From NCBI GenBank assembly GCA_024529925.1, contig JAFEUB010001051.1, positions 1,110,501 through 1,174,500 of the forward strand: a stretch of 64,000 nucleotides of DNA, given 5' to 3'. Positions 25,430-37,203 of the stretch are shown here, one piece after another; position 1 is the stretch's first letter, and every line of letters starts with the position of its first letter. Below the pieces are notes generated by a model that saw nothing but the letters and a program-made list of their open reading frames with translations, was not told the origin of the DNA and made no database searches. The stretch is from Ophthalmolycus amberensis. Its lineage: Eukaryota; Chordata; Actinopteri; Perciformes; Zoarcidae. The position numbers and the translations under genes were made by a program.

Positions 25430-26300
25430 TCTGTCTCTCATCCTGCCTGTCTGTGTACTCCTGAAGGTACTCCAAAAGCTGATTGTGTCTTTTTTGGAGT
25501 TTTGGCCTTTTGGAACCCCCAGACTATAGTTTTGGGATGGATGGCCCTGGAGCAGAGGTACTGGGCTCCTCATCAGGCTTCTGCTGTGGCAATGATGTTT
25601 AAAGGCTGGATAGAGTCTCTCTGCCCCAGAGCCTTGTGCATTACCTCGAAGAAAGGCCAATTTCCAGCTGTCATTTTGCCACCCTCTGTCCCTGATCCGG
25701 TTTTTGGTAATGTGACGACCCCTCCCTTCCACCAGGGGTCTGTGTCTGTTTCTTCTCAGGTTGTCTTGCAGGATGTTGATCGGCAGCTAACAAGCCCCAC
25801 CTGAGCCTGCTGGGTTGGTCCCAGCTATAAAGGCTGCCCCTCTTCTTTGGCTGGGTTCCTCTCTGACTCCTGTATGGAGGACCTGGCTGGCTGCTGCCTT
25901 GTTCTGAGTGTTTATTTAGTTAGTTGTACTTTAAATGAAGGTCTATTTATTCCTTTTATAACTCGTCTTGTCTCCCTCATGTTACGACTTTGTGAGCCGG
26001 GTCGTGACAGTAACATCAGATCCTGAGCGTACGAAACACAAGGTTAGATTAACACAGTACATCTTTTTATAAAGCCTTACTTATTAAGACTGGAGCCAGA
26101 TCATGCAGGAAGATTCACCATGAGTGTAAAGTAAACCCACATACAGAAATATGTGATCCAGTAGCCCATTCACCAGGTATACATTTGGTTCACCCTGTAC
26201 TTCTTTCATTTTTCCTACTTCTTAGAGGCTTGAAGAATGGCTGTGAGCTCATTCTCCCAATCCCAGATCTTATTCCCAAACTGATGAGAAAAGCAAAGTT
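25430..26300 (-). pseudogene. Probable second Harbinger protein, fragments on the opposite strand
   Basis: On the - strand, 26300-26215 reads 'FGNKIWDWENELTAILQASK', and 25740-25430 is open with a basic, Trp-containing sequence. Harbinger elements encode a Myb/MADF-like partner protein, commonly on the opposite strand, so position and orientation fit. The solo LTR splits the fragments. The assignment rests on context more than on recognised motifs. Confidence 0.4.
25711..26009 (+). mobile_element. Solo LTR, 299 bp, with 4-bp target duplication
   Basis: It starts TGTGACGACCC and ends GGGTCGTGACA, an 11-bp inverted terminal repeat with canonical TG...CA ends. GTAA flanks it on both sides (25707-25710 and 26010-26013). 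A TATAAA lies at 25826-25831, suited to a U3 promoter. No second LTR or internal gag/pol sequence is present, so it is the product of LTR-LTR recombination. The 4-bp duplication fits Ty3/Gypsy-like or related elements; the orientation is inferred from the TATA box. Confidence 0.85.
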
Positions 26301-27160
26301 GGGATCCATTATGTGTTCGGATTAAATGCAGAGAAGAACATGTACCACAGCAGCAGTAGACTGTCAGCATTATATGCCCATATCAAAGGGGTTCACTTGT
26401 GGAATGCTGTGACAGTATGAAAAAAAAAAATGAAGGTGGTAAACACATGCAACTGAGATATGATTATTATTTAGCATGAAACGTTTGATTCTGTTTTTTT
26501 AAGCTAGAAGTGAAACTGTTGCCTATTAGAATATCATATGTAAAAAGAGTATATCATAAGCTTCAGCCCCAGCTTTTTGATCTCCTCTTTATTTAATGTT
26601 TTATTGGTCATTTATTTTTTTGTGCATTCTTGTGGAGAACCGTCAATAAGTACAGAAATAAATCGCTGCTGCTACTACTACATACACCAGTTTATGCGCA
26701 TTTCTAAAGTTTACTAGCTGAATACTTACTCAAAACCTTAAGCAGAAGTATTTCGGTGGCCAGTAAAATGAGGCTCGTTCTCGATCCATAGTTGGATGAA
26801 TTGAAGCGTTTGCTGTTCGCTCCCTGTTTGTAAACAAAATAGTAATGTTTGATCAGAGCATTTAGAAAACATCATTGAGCCATCACAGGACAAATAACTA
26901 CACACAGATCTGGCAATGAATCACCAGTGAGCTTTGAGTTTATACTTTGTAACCCGGTACTTAATGTCAGGTTGCTATGACTTGTGGGTAATTCCCTTAG
27001 GAAAAGTCAGCATACGGAAAGGGTTCATAAAGGGCTCAAAATATCTTCCAGAGACCCCTTAAACACTCAACGTTTTGACAGTGGGACATCCCTAAACCCT
27101 CAGGAACTTCGCAGGAGCGCGCCTCAAAGCCGGTGGGTCTGTAAAGGTGGAGATTGGGCC

Positions 27161-28540
27161 AAAGTCATCTGCTTATATAGAGCCTTTGATCAGCAGGACC
27201 TCGCTCATACCATGAGTGCAGGCGACACCAATTACTTCCTCAAATAGTTAAGGGACACAAGCTATAGTTAGTTTACTGCTCACCTTTTGGTAGCAAACAC
27301 TTTTAGATAGTTCACAATTTGCTATACACACTCAACAATGCATAACAGATCACAACTAACCTGCATACCTACCTATACATAATCTACTCCCCCCCCCCCA
27401 TACTTGGTCTGACCTCATGACATCACAGCTGACATCATCCAGTACAGGAAATGGTTGGGTGCCTCCTCCTTTAGACTCTGGAACACATGGTGGGTGTGGT
27501 AAGTAACAAATAAAGCTAATGACAAATGGTTCTCACCGACTGTCACAGACTCCATCATGGATTGTGGATTAGCCACAGAACTGCAGCCCTGAAATGTTGT
27601 GTAATGGAATTCTGCAGCGCTGTTAGCACCACAAACAAAAGTCCATTCACCTCCATTGTATAGCTGGAGGCTGAAATCTTTGAGGGGGAAATCCCCTGAT
27701 AACATTGCTGCTTTTTCCCCTCTGCCATCAGTCTCTTCCTGCTCGTCTCACCTGTAATTGGTGGATAAGCAGTGTTGGAGCTCTGATTCTGTCCTTGCAG
27801 CTGTTGCTGTTGTCTTTCCTCCCTTACACTGAAACCTGATGTGAATTGCTGATGAGTTAGCGACATGAAATGAAGTTTGATGCTATATACAAATGTGCAA
27901 TATTTCCCCCTCAGACCACCATATCTTTCATATGGCGCAGCATGTCCACATAGGCCTCGGTGCAAGTCGCAACCAGGGGCCTCACGACCCTGCCAGACGC
28001 ACAGGCCGACCCTGAGGAGTAAAGACGAAATGTCTATTATGCCACCGTGCCAGCTGGATAAAAAGGTTGATAGACCCTGGTGCAAGACTCTACTTGAGGG
28101 GTCACTTGTCCTGCAGTGGGCACAATCAGACTTTATGTTCCTTCCATTAGAGGACACCGTGTGGAGTTCCCCCTCTGCTGCTACTCCATTGCTGCGGTGC
28201 GTAGTTCCTAGAAGCTGTTTGTACATTACAGAAAACAGTCTCAGGGGTTTTATTCTCTACTCTGCTCCTTGCGGGACTGTCTCTGCTCTTCATGGCACGC
28301 ACAATGCTTCATCACACATGACGTGGTGACCGGGCTTGGAACATTTAAAATTGTTCCGTTTGTGCTTGTGGCTTCGGTAGGACCCAGTGAGGCATGGACT
28401 ATATCCTGCTCTGCCCCTAACTCGATAGCGATATCTCTTAGAGGGCCTCATACATCCCCGATTTCCCCCGTGCACTCATAACAATTCCACAACATCAACT
28501 ACCTAGTGAATAATAGCAAGTGTTTGCCATATGATTAAAC
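27161..28540. other. Unassigned stretch with a 223-codon open frame on the - strand
   Basis: The - strand is open from 28226 to 27555, beginning at ATG, and the + strand is partly open over the same span (27877-28329). The predicted protein has a Gln-rich run (RQQQQLQGQNQ) and scattered Cys but no domain I recognise. With transposons on both sides, it is more likely a remnant of a mobile element or chance than a host gene. Confidence 0.3.
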
Positions 28541-28740
28541 ATGTATAGCAGGGGTCTCTAACTGGCGGACCGCGGTCCGGATCCGGACCCAGACGCAGTT
28601 GCATCCGGACCCAGAACCTAAAATCGATATTTCGGAATCATACATATTAGGCAGCGAGTTTTTACTTTTACGCGGCGCATCTTATACAGCCGTTACGGTA
28701 CTTGTTCAGCGGTGCAGGAGACACCGACCAATGCGTTGTA

Positions 28741-28952
28741 AAGCTCAGCCAATCAAATGTGAGTATTCTGACAAGTTTCCTGACTGAGCGAGGTTTACAC
28801 ACACCGTGACAGACGGGGGAGAGACGAGGAAATAGAAACAAGAGAGTAAAGCTCAGCCAATCAAATGTGAGTATTCTGACAAGTTTCCTGACTGAGCGAG
28901 GTTTACACACACCGTGACAGACGGGGGAGAGACGAGGAAATAGAAACAAGAG
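28741..28952. repeat. Two tandem copies of a 108-bp unit inside the hAT element
   Basis: The unit beginning AAGCTCAGCCAATCAAATGT at 28741 starts again at 28849 and is nearly identical. Each copy carries GAGCGAGG and CCGTGACAGACGGGGGAGAG. The junction reads GAGAGTAAAGCTCAG. Confidence 0.95.
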
Positions 28953-29708
28953 CAGGAAAATTGCGCTGATCAGAGAAGTTATCTCACATGACGTTCTCCA
29001 AAAAGAGAAACGTGTTCAGAGAGAGAATATAATTTACAAGCATGAATGAACAGACTCTTCTATGTTAATTCTTCCCGCAGGCAGTTAAATCCAGCATGTC
29101 TCATATGTTCAGAAACCGTAACTATTGATAAAAGCGGCAAATGAAGCGCACTACGAGACAAAGCACAACTCTTTTGAATAAACGTACCCTCTCACATCTG
29201 AAATGAAGACAGAAAATAAACCTAAGAGCCCAAAATGATCAGAATCCTAACGCATGAATTCACTGTCCAACAATGATGTTAACAGAGAGGATAGAGCTGA
29301 AACAAGTGGTTTAATAACCACAGATAAAGTCCATGCTCACTGATTTAACTTTTTAGAAGACAAAAATATTATATTGTGACTTTTTTATTGACATCACTTC
29401 ACACCTGAATGAACTGAATTTAAAGCTGCAGGACAATTCAGTGAAATTAATGTTTCTAAAATGAATTACTTCATTTTAAGATGCACATTTTTCAAAAGCT
29501 TTCTGTTATGTCAGTTATTCTTTAATCCAGCCCTTATTGTACTTGAAATGAGAAGAACATTTATTTATGTATTTCTATGTATTATTTATAATCCATCCAG
29601 TTAAATTAGAAAACTGAGAATATAATTATATAATTGATGTGTACTTTCTTTATTTGATTTGACAGTTGTTGACTACACAGAGACATTGTTACTACTACTA
29701 GGCTTCTT

Positions 29709-29710
<2 letters not shown>

Positions 29711-29756
<46 letters not shown>
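29711..29756. repeat. (AT)n microsatellite
   Basis: 23 uninterrupted AT units inside the hAT element. Confidence 0.97.
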
Positions 29757-29760
<4 letters not shown>

Positions 29761-29924
29761 CTAAATAGCGCGAGTTAGTTATTATTGTAATGTTTCGGAC
29801 CTTTGCCCGAGGAGATTTTCTCAATCTGGACCTTTTGGAATTTTAGTTGAAGACCCCTGATGTATAGAGATATTCTGTTTCTGAAATTGTATAATCACCC
29901 AAAATAAACCTCTTCTCTCTAGAT

Positions 29925-30215
29925 TACATAAAAGTCATAATAGCATGTCAAAAAGTCATAGTATAGTATGTCGAGAAAAGTGTTAAATCATATCCCTAAC
30001 CCAGTATAGTTTGTCGAAGAGTCATAGTATTACGTGTTGAAAAAAGAAAAAAGAATCATAGTATAGAATGTCAAAGTAAAAAAAAATCATATCATAGTAT
30101 GTCGAAAAACGTCATGGTATAGTGGGTCGAAAAAGTCGTAGTATTGTATCTTGAAAATTTTGAAAAAATAATCATTGCGAAGTAAGTCAAAAAGGTCATA
30201 GTATGTTAAAGTTGT
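29925..30215. repeat. Degenerate minisatellite (GTCATAGTATAGTATGTCGAAAA units)
   Basis: Units of about 22-35 bases built on GTCATAGTAT, (A)GTATGTCGA and poly-A repeat with drift at least seven times. Spacing varies and no unique spacers are present. It starts about 60 bp after the hAT element. Confidence 0.8.
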
Positions 30216-32559
30216 AGTTTAGTTCGTGGATGGTTTGAGGATGGCAGGTGTGAGGATTTAGAGGAGAAAACAGGACCTGGAGGAAGTGAGCAGGAGACAT
30301 GACAGAGAGCCAGGTTAAATAGGAGTAATCATTTTAGTACTTTTAATAAGGAAAACAAATGAAAGGAAGGCAAGGAGCTCTTTGGCAAGTTGCAAGATAT
30401 CTAAAAAGGAGACATTTTGAAGATGGTCATGCAGCCGGGGAGATTGACATTTTCATCAGTGTGGTCGCGTCTACCTGTGATGTAGATGAGGACTGTACCT
30501 GCTGGAGCCACAAGATGGAGCCACACGATTAGACAGAGCAACGTATGGTCTAATTGCTCACTTCAACTCTTTATTATAGTACTATATGTACTGTGTGAGT
30601 TTACTCCTGGTTTCCTCAACAGTCCAAATATGCAGGTTAGATTAATTGTTGAATCCAAATTGCCCATGTGTGAGCTGGGAAATTGGATAAAAAATATATG
30701 GAAATCTGGTTCTTTTGTTCTCAAATATAATGTATTTCTATTTTAAGGTGGAGCAACAAATACAGCAAATATAACGGTGAATAAACCGAGTATATTTCCA
30801 TTTAGCTGGTGCCTCTTGCTTTTATTTCTTCAGGTCATACCAAAATCACAAGGTTGACCATATTTTCAGTACAGTTAGCTGTTCTCCAGATCTGTGCCAG
30901 TGTGAGCAACATGCAAAGTTTGTTGACACAAAGAGTTACATTTTCATATACAGTAGGAAGGCAGCAAAATGACATGTACGGCAAGTCAAATACACTGCAA
31001 TGGACAATTGTTTAATCCGCTGTCTCAACAAATATCCAGTCCTCACCGGTGACACTGTTACACCGTCTTCCTGGTTCAAGGACTAAGATTGGATCAATTT
31101 TTTCTCCAGTTGAACAGAGACAATATTTAGTTCCTAATGATTTGAGCCTAACTCTTCATCAATTAATCAAACTGAGGGTTCATAATGTGCTCACCTGTTA
31201 GTGGTATTTGCTCACCTACCACATACTTCCTTCAAAATGTTCACCTCTTGTTAACATGTTTGTGCATCAAACTGAGATAATGTCACAATGTAATTTGTAT
31301 TAATAAGAGCCCTTCAACGCTTTAGGCTTGACAGTAATCTGTGTCAAAGAACACATGATGCTTCATGCAGACGTTTACAGTTTGAACCCACTTCATCACT
31401 ACTGCAGTGGTGGAACTAGAGATTATCATTGATGTGACTCTTAATTTTACAGTAATTTCTGCTATTGCATTGCTCTATTTTAGTTGCATATCATCTAATG
31501 TGAGAGACTTGGGATTAGTAAAGAACAACCATAATCATATGAATAATATATACAAGCCCAGATATATTGAATTTTGCAAATTGTTTTAATCTTTAAGTTA
31601 TTTAGAAACTTGGGTGGGCAGCAGCGGCCTTTCCCTCTGCATATACATACGTAGATCTACGTTTAATATATTTACACACATGTGATATGAAGTGTTTATA
31701 TATTTAACTATATAAAAGTCAAATTTGCTCCACCTTAACCAACTAAATGCTATTTAGTGACAATGTTACAATAATATGATATCCAATAGTATATCGCTCA
31801 CAGAGGCAATTTTACTGAATTATGACTACGGTACTTTTACTTTGATATTTTAGGTAAATATTTGCTAATAATATTACTTGCGTATTCTTAAGTTTACTTG
31901 TAAAGTATTTGGCTTACTGGTACCCCATTTGAATCAAATATTGACACTTGATTCTGGTAATATTCTTAGTACAGAAAGTGTTTCACACCCTCTGATAAGT
32001 CACATAGAGGAAGATTCATTCTTCCCTCTATAAACCTTGCATTGTCAGATTCCAGTCATCTGACAGAAATGTCTGTCAGATGACTGTCTGTCTTTGTCAG
32101 TAGACAAGGCATCACAGCAGGAGAGACGTTGTGACGATGGTAAGACAGCTGACAATGAGAATCTCAACACAGATTGGTATGTTCCACCCTGGTAACAAAA
32201 CAATGCCCTCAAGGTTAGAGTGTCACTCTAAACATGAGGCGTGGAGCTGTGAGAGTTAAAGTGCAGGGCGGGATGGTGTGTAGGTCGCCATACTTTCTCC
32301 AGCCAAACAAGACCACATTATCACCTTGCAGAGAGACTGCACACTTTCCCTAAAGCTCTCTTGACCTTTACTTGCTCAAGAAACAAGTTAAAGACCTGTA
32401 GCGCTGAGCTCAGCACCTTGTTATTTACATCACGGCTGTTTGTTATAATTCACAAGCCAGCTTGAAATATATTTTACGATTCGAATGAATATGCTCCTTT
32501 AGCATTAGCAACACATTAGCAATTAAAATTAAAATTAAAATCTGAAAACAACACTTTTG

Positions 32560-32950
32560 ATAACGTGGCTATTTTTGTAGCCCTGCCACAATGCCGGACT
32601 GAAATTTCTGTTGGATGCATTGCCATGAACATTTGCTTTCCAGTCTAATATAATTAGCTGATTCTCTGGCTTTTCCTTGAGCACCTCCACGAGGTTAAGA
32701 TGAGTAGTTTTGAGATAATTGTCCCCACAACTGTTGGATGGATCGCCATGAAATTTGATATATTGCATTGTGATAACATGCACCTGACTTTTCACCTTCA
32801 TCTTCATCAAAATGCTGATTTGAATACTTCTGTTCATGACCAAAAAGATGCAAAACTATCGGCATTCCCATCAACCTCAGCTGTGCTTTGTGTTGCGCTA
32901 ATTAGCAAATGTTAGCATGTTCACTTGCTAAACGAAGATGGTGAACCAGG
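32560..32950 (+). repeat. Teleost-type interspersed repeat (GGATGGAT/TTAGCATGTT family)
   Basis: Marked by 'ttggatgcattgccatgaac', 'ttggatggatcgccatgaaa', 'tttgatatattgcattgtga', 'gctaattagcaaatgttagc' and 'atgttcacttgctaaacgaa'. A related copy lies at 6125-6390. It is non-coding; the 102-codon open frame on the - strand across it is incidental. Confidence 0.6.
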
Positions 32951-33799
32951 TCCACATTATACCTGACAAACACCTACCTGTCCTGTTATTTAAGGAAACT
33001 ACGGGGAACTTAGAGGAGCAGTTAATGCCTCTTTCAGAGACTACCAATGCAGAGTCCGTATCTCATTTCAGATTGTCTAAACAAATAATCAAAGGTGTGT
33101 ACTTTGCTTCCTGTTTGCTTACATGTGGTAGACAGACGTATCTGGTGGCCGACACAAAGGATGACAGGAGATCAAGACGATGCCAGAGACCAACTCTTCA
33201 TCCGACAGCTGAGAATGGGACTGCAGACAGGGAGAGCTATGTGAAGGCTAATTCGATGATCTCGGAGTCAGGGCCTGAGGTGTGGGCCCTCAAATGTTGA
33301 AAGGGTCTTGTTATGCAATGCGGAGGCCTTGGAAGATGTCATCTCCTATTTAGTCTAAGACACATTTTCACCTTGTTGACAGCTTTACACGTCGCATAGT
33401 GCAGAAATAGCTGGTTTGATCCTTGTAGCTACTCGAGAATTCAAACATGTTCCACACTTTAACACGTTCATCTTATACACACCATGATGTAAAAATCCCC
33501 TTTCTGCTCCCTAATTGCTGGACTTAAAATGTACTTGAAGATAATTGAATTAATCCTGGGGGGACATGATGTTAGTGGCATTGTCAAAAGATGGTTGTAG
33601 TTTAAGTTTAGATCTCGGTTCAAGAACAAAACCAAATGTAACAGCAGCTATGACTCCAGACAGCTGACTTTAGAGCTGTTGACAGAGATCAGTTTGTTTC
33701 ATTTTGACCTTAGCTCACAAATACTGTTTTAGTTTGCCTTTAGTATTTTAACGGTGTGAAAAGAAAATTAAAGATTGTTCCTGAATTGCAAACTGACAC

Positions 33800-33801
<2 letters not shown>

Positions 33802-33867
<66 letters not shown>

Positions 33868-33884
33868 AGACACACACACAATGG
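33802..33884. repeat. (CA)n microsatellite, long
   Basis: More than 30 CA units, then GAGAGA and a further short CA run. Confidence 0.97.
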
Positions 33885-33934
33885 TAAAGTCACTGCTGAG
33901 AGGGACAAACGAAATCCTTTCCCTTGAGCTCAGT

Positions 33935-34002
33935 AGAAGGAATCCCAAAACAATTTCACAGGGTTATCTTTGTCCTCAAGGGTAAATAGAAGGAAACAAT
34001 GC
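33935..34002 (+). repeat. 70-bp motif, copy A (see 36429-36500)
   Basis: It runs from AGAAGGAATCC through TTCACA and TTATCTTTGTCCTC to AATAGAAG and ACAATGCCA. The same succession recurs about 2.5 kb downstream. The shared core includes a GATA-type TTATC site. Confidence 0.5.
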
Positions 34003-35149
34003 CAGGCCAACAAGGAGTGTGGAGTTACACTGTGAAGTAGCAGTTACAGTGCCAATATACAGGGTGGGGATCTGCTTGTTAAACAACAGCTGCGGTCATG
34101 ATTTTCACTCTAAACTATCATCGTTATATCTTTTCAACAGCATGAAAAAAAACACAAGAAAAAAATAAGAAAGTAAGATGTTTGCAAAATGCAATTTCAT
34201 TGATTCAGAGATTCCATTCAAAAAATGTTTTTTTGCAAATGATTTAGTGGCGCAAGCATACAGGAAGGAAAACCTCCTTTATTTTGGTCAAACAGTGTTA
34301 TAATACACAGAACTGCCCACTACCAGAGAAGAAAGTGATGTCCCAGTGGAGGTTTTGAAGCAGTGCTGTTTTATAATAGCAGTTTCATATTTGGTATGCT
34401 CGGGGGGTGAGACAGAGCCGGTGTGAGTCCAAGTTTGATATTATGTGTCACCGTGTGCCAAAGATATTTGTGGCTTTGTGAGTGTCATGTGGTTCTCTGA
34501 GCTCGAGGACAAAATCAAGGAAACGATGTGCCATAAACCACCTGTACTGTGGTTTGTTTTCAAGACAATGAGTTGGAAACCTTTTGACTGACTTTTAGTA
34601 AGCCTACAGTACTTGGGAGTCTGTAAATCGAAGAAAAACACTCAGCAATTTAGTCTTGTACTCGTGTGTATGATAAAGACGAAGCCAGCAGCCAGTTTGC
34701 TGAAGCCAAGTTCACACTACATGACTTTTAAAGGCATCAGCTGGCTGTACTGTTCAAACTACACAACTTACTGTCTTCTTGTAGTTGACAGTCTCGAATT
34801 CGTGTGGTTTGACCGATGACAGAAGGTCACACGACAAGATCCTTCACCTGGAATCCCATATGAGGCCTTCAGACAATGTTTTGTCGCGAAAACACGAGAG
34901 AAGTGACGCAGGCGTAGCGTAGTCATGCTTGTTGATGTTGTCGTTGGAATACATAGTAGCCTGTTTCCATTTTTTACTTTAGTCCCCCTCCGCCAGACTT
35001 TCCCTCAACCCGTGGCCTGCCCTCCAATTGGCTGTAGTTCTCCAACAGACTCCCTATAGTTTCAGATAGCATGCTAGATATCTGGGATGCATCTACCAGC
35101 ACCTCTAAAATTCACAAAAAAACATGTTATATCTTGTTCATTTAATCCC

Positions 35150-35290
35150 TACAACCTGTTTTGCACTGTTTCCAGTCTTTATGCTAAACTAAGCTAATTG
35201 TCTGCTTGCTGTAGCTCCATAGCGTATAGACATAACAGTGGAGTTGAACTTCTGGAATTTCTAAAAGATGTTAAATATTTACACTCTTTA
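35150..35290 (+). repeat. Teleost interspersed repeat (TTTCCAGTCTTTATGCTAA family)
   Basis: Contains 'tttccagtctttatgctaaa', 'ctaagctaattgtctgcttg' and 'tgtagctccat', matching the copy in myosin intron 24 (44380-44580) in order and orientation. The family is abundant in teleost genomes. Confidence 0.6.
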
Positions 35291-36428
35291 ACACCCTTTA
35301 AAAAGCCCTTTTGTAACAAAAAAGAAAATACAAGCCTACTATTAGTTTAATCTCAGAACCCATCAGCAATCGGTCTGACGATGATTTAGCCCAAATTTCT
35401 GGGGTTCACGGTGTAGCCAACGGATATCCGGGCCAAGACTTATTCTTCCTTGCGACAGTAAATTGTTAACAGTCCGATTAGCAATCTGAGATGGGAGACT
35501 GGAGTTGGAGTTGAGACGATGACTACGACCGGATTGTTTCACAAGTAGCCAATTTACAAGTTGATTTTAAACCAATAACTATCAAAATCAAATCGTTCCG
35601 CCTCTTTTGCTCTCCATACAGACCGTTTACCTGCATTCAACAGGTGTGACAAATGTGATTTGTCAATACTACTCAAACTAGAACGGAAACTGCTGCAGCA
35701 TCGACATTCATATGCAGACTTTTTGCTTAGGAGCAATGACCAAGCTGCGGTATTTGACGCATTGGCGTAAGAATGTGTTGGATCATCATGTCGGCCTGTA
35801 AGATTGGTGGTGTCACTCTAACCAAATTCCTGATTAATCATGAAAATCACGTTGACCTCTAATCTAATAAAGACAGTTCACCCACAAAAAACAACACGAC
35901 TATGACCCATGACACGTCTGTCAACCGCCGGCCATCTGTCTAAATATGAACTTGAAAAGCAGACCAGGGCCCCTGCTACATATAAGAAGGCTCATGAAGC
36001 TTCATCGTGAGTGTTGACAGCAGAAGGACACAAGACAGCTGGCAATGACCGCCTCGGCGTTGCCCTTGATGTGCTGGGGAATGGTACGCTGGGTGTAGAC
36101 AACCAACTGTCAATACCTACAAGGTCTGAAGTTGGAAGTGTGAAGTTGTTAAAGTCAAAAGGGCTTGTGTGCTTCTTGAGGAGGTCTTCAGATGGTCCAT
36201 TCAATAAACACATGATTGAAGGATCTCTGTTAACGCGAGAGTTATTACAAGCATTAGCGCCGCTGTCATTTAAGATGTGTACACGAGGGACGTGGTAAGT
36301 GTTCTGTACGAGCCATTTGTATTTATTTAGAGTATGGCCTCTGAAAGCAGGCAGCTGTCATACTAGATGCTTTATTTTAGATGGAGGAGGGTCAGCTGAG
36401 CTCCACTGGGAGGCGAACAAAGGCCAGG

Positions 36429-36500
36429 AGAAGGAATCCAAGTCAGAAAATTCACAAGTTTATCTTTGTCCTCCAGGACAATAGAAGACAGACAATGCTA
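36429..36500 (+). repeat. 70-bp motif, copy B, 0.6 kb upstream of the myosin promoter
   Basis: Aligned by eye with 33935-34002 over about 70 bases with roughly one in five positions changed. Both contain TTATCTTTGTCCTC. It may be a duplicated regulatory module or two copies of a dispersed repeat. Confidence 0.5.
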
Positions 36501-37020
36501 TTGTCTGTAGACACACAGAAAGTGCTTATTATAGAAATGACAGACCAACATGTCGTGCTGTTGTCTTTAGTTTAAACAAAATGTATATGGGAAAATGTTT
36601 AAAAGTGTAAGGAAGCTGAAATTTTGATGTAATTAATATTACCGCAAAACATTTTCCCTTGAGGAACAAACAGGGATTTATCCACATATCTGACGATATG
36701 TAAAATGTGTAAGAAACATGGTTTATTATAATAAAAATGAAATCAACTTCATACATCAGCTGAATTATCTTTATATCTTCTATAATTAAAAAAAACTTTT
36801 CAGTCAGGACAAAAAAAAAAAAGTGAAGGACAAAATAAAAATAGATGCTGATCTAAGACCAGCTCATCTGTTTAAATTCACTGGCCAATGGTTACATGAG
36901 TGCTATTGTCCACACCTTTATCTCCAAATACAGATCTTACTTTTTTTTATTAGCGTCCTTTGTTTTCTTGCTCTTCCCTCATAGGTCGGCTAGGTGCTGA
37001 AGCTCTGCCTCCTGGATGAA

Positions 37021-37026
37021 TATAAA
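37021..37026 (+). promoter_or_regulatory. TATA box of the myosin gene
   Basis: TATAAA stands about 30 bp upstream of the start of the first non-coding exon, which ends at a strong donor (CTGCAG|GTAAGT, 37072/37073). Sarcomeric myosin genes typically have a TATA box and two small untranslated exons, as here. Confidence 0.75.
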
Positions 37027-37049
37027 GAGGGGTTCACAAAGAGGAGTAA

Positions 37050-37203
37050 GGACAGGAACACGGCACCTGCAGGTAAGTACATACATTTTACTCCTGACTT
37101 AAATATCATGTCGCATATTGAAAACACATTGTGACCCCTTTGTTGTTTCTATCTAGAGACTCACAACACCAAACTTTTCAAGAGGGAAAGGAAAAGGAAA
37201 CAG
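37050..37203 (+). other. Two non-coding 5' exons of the myosin gene
   Basis: Exon U1 runs from about 37050 (start inferred from the TATA box) to 37072. Exon U2 is 37157-37203, between a TCTATCTAG acceptor and an AACAG|GTAAAT donor. The third exon starts at 37447 with eight untranslated bases (CTTCCACG) before ATG at 37455. This is the usual vertebrate arrangement, with the start codon in exon 3. Confidence 0.75.

Larger units (their letters stand above)
20214..27160 (+). mobile_element. Decayed PIF/Harbinger transposon with nested LINE and LTR insertions
   Basis: Both ends begin GGCCCAATC (left at 20214, right inverted at 27160) and each carries a CCCTCAGGGA/CCTGAGGGTT-type subterminal block. 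Inside lie two + strand pieces of a Harbinger transposase (20668-20928 and 24964-25310) and, further on, - strand coding-like fragments. These fit the second, DNA-binding Harbinger protein, which is often encoded on the opposite strand. The expected 3-bp target duplication is not clear (ATA against AAA). Without the inserted LINE and LTR the element would be about 2.6 kb. Family assignment is firm from the transposase; the exact ends are inferred. Confidence 0.6.
28549..29859. mobile_element. Non-autonomous hAT element with 8-bp target duplication
   Basis: The left end CAGGGGTCTCTAACT and the inverted right end CAGGGGTCTTCAACT match at 13 of 15 bases. The 8-bp direct repeat ATGTATAG flanks the element at 28541-28548 and 29860-29867, exactly the target-duplication length of hAT transposons. 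The 1,311-bp interior contains a 108-bp tandem duplication and an (AT)23 run. No transposase reading frame is present. The perfect target duplication points to a fairly recent or well-preserved insertion. Confidence 0.9.
30216..36980. other. Intergenic region upstream of the myosin gene
   Basis: No gene is recognised on either strand; open frames are short and unmatched by splice sites. The region carries repeats listed separately and a 70-bp motif present twice (33935 and 36429). A near-consensus MEF2-type site (CTATTTTTAT, - strand, 36835-36844) and a CATCTG E-box near 36866 lie within 200 bp of the myosin promoter. Both are short motifs that occur by chance. Confidence 0.5.

Noticed and set aside
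27555..28226. 223-codon - strand frame as a host gene
   Set aside because: Unrecognised content with transposons on both sides and no flanking exons; kept only as an unassigned stretch.
29925..30215. Spaced repeats resembling a CRISPR array
   Set aside because: Units and spacers both drift, spacers are poly-A rich and the genome is vertebrate; it is a minisatellite.
36011..36298. 95-codon + strand frame upstream of the myosin
   Set aside because: No domain, a - strand frame overlaps it equally well, and no splice support was found.
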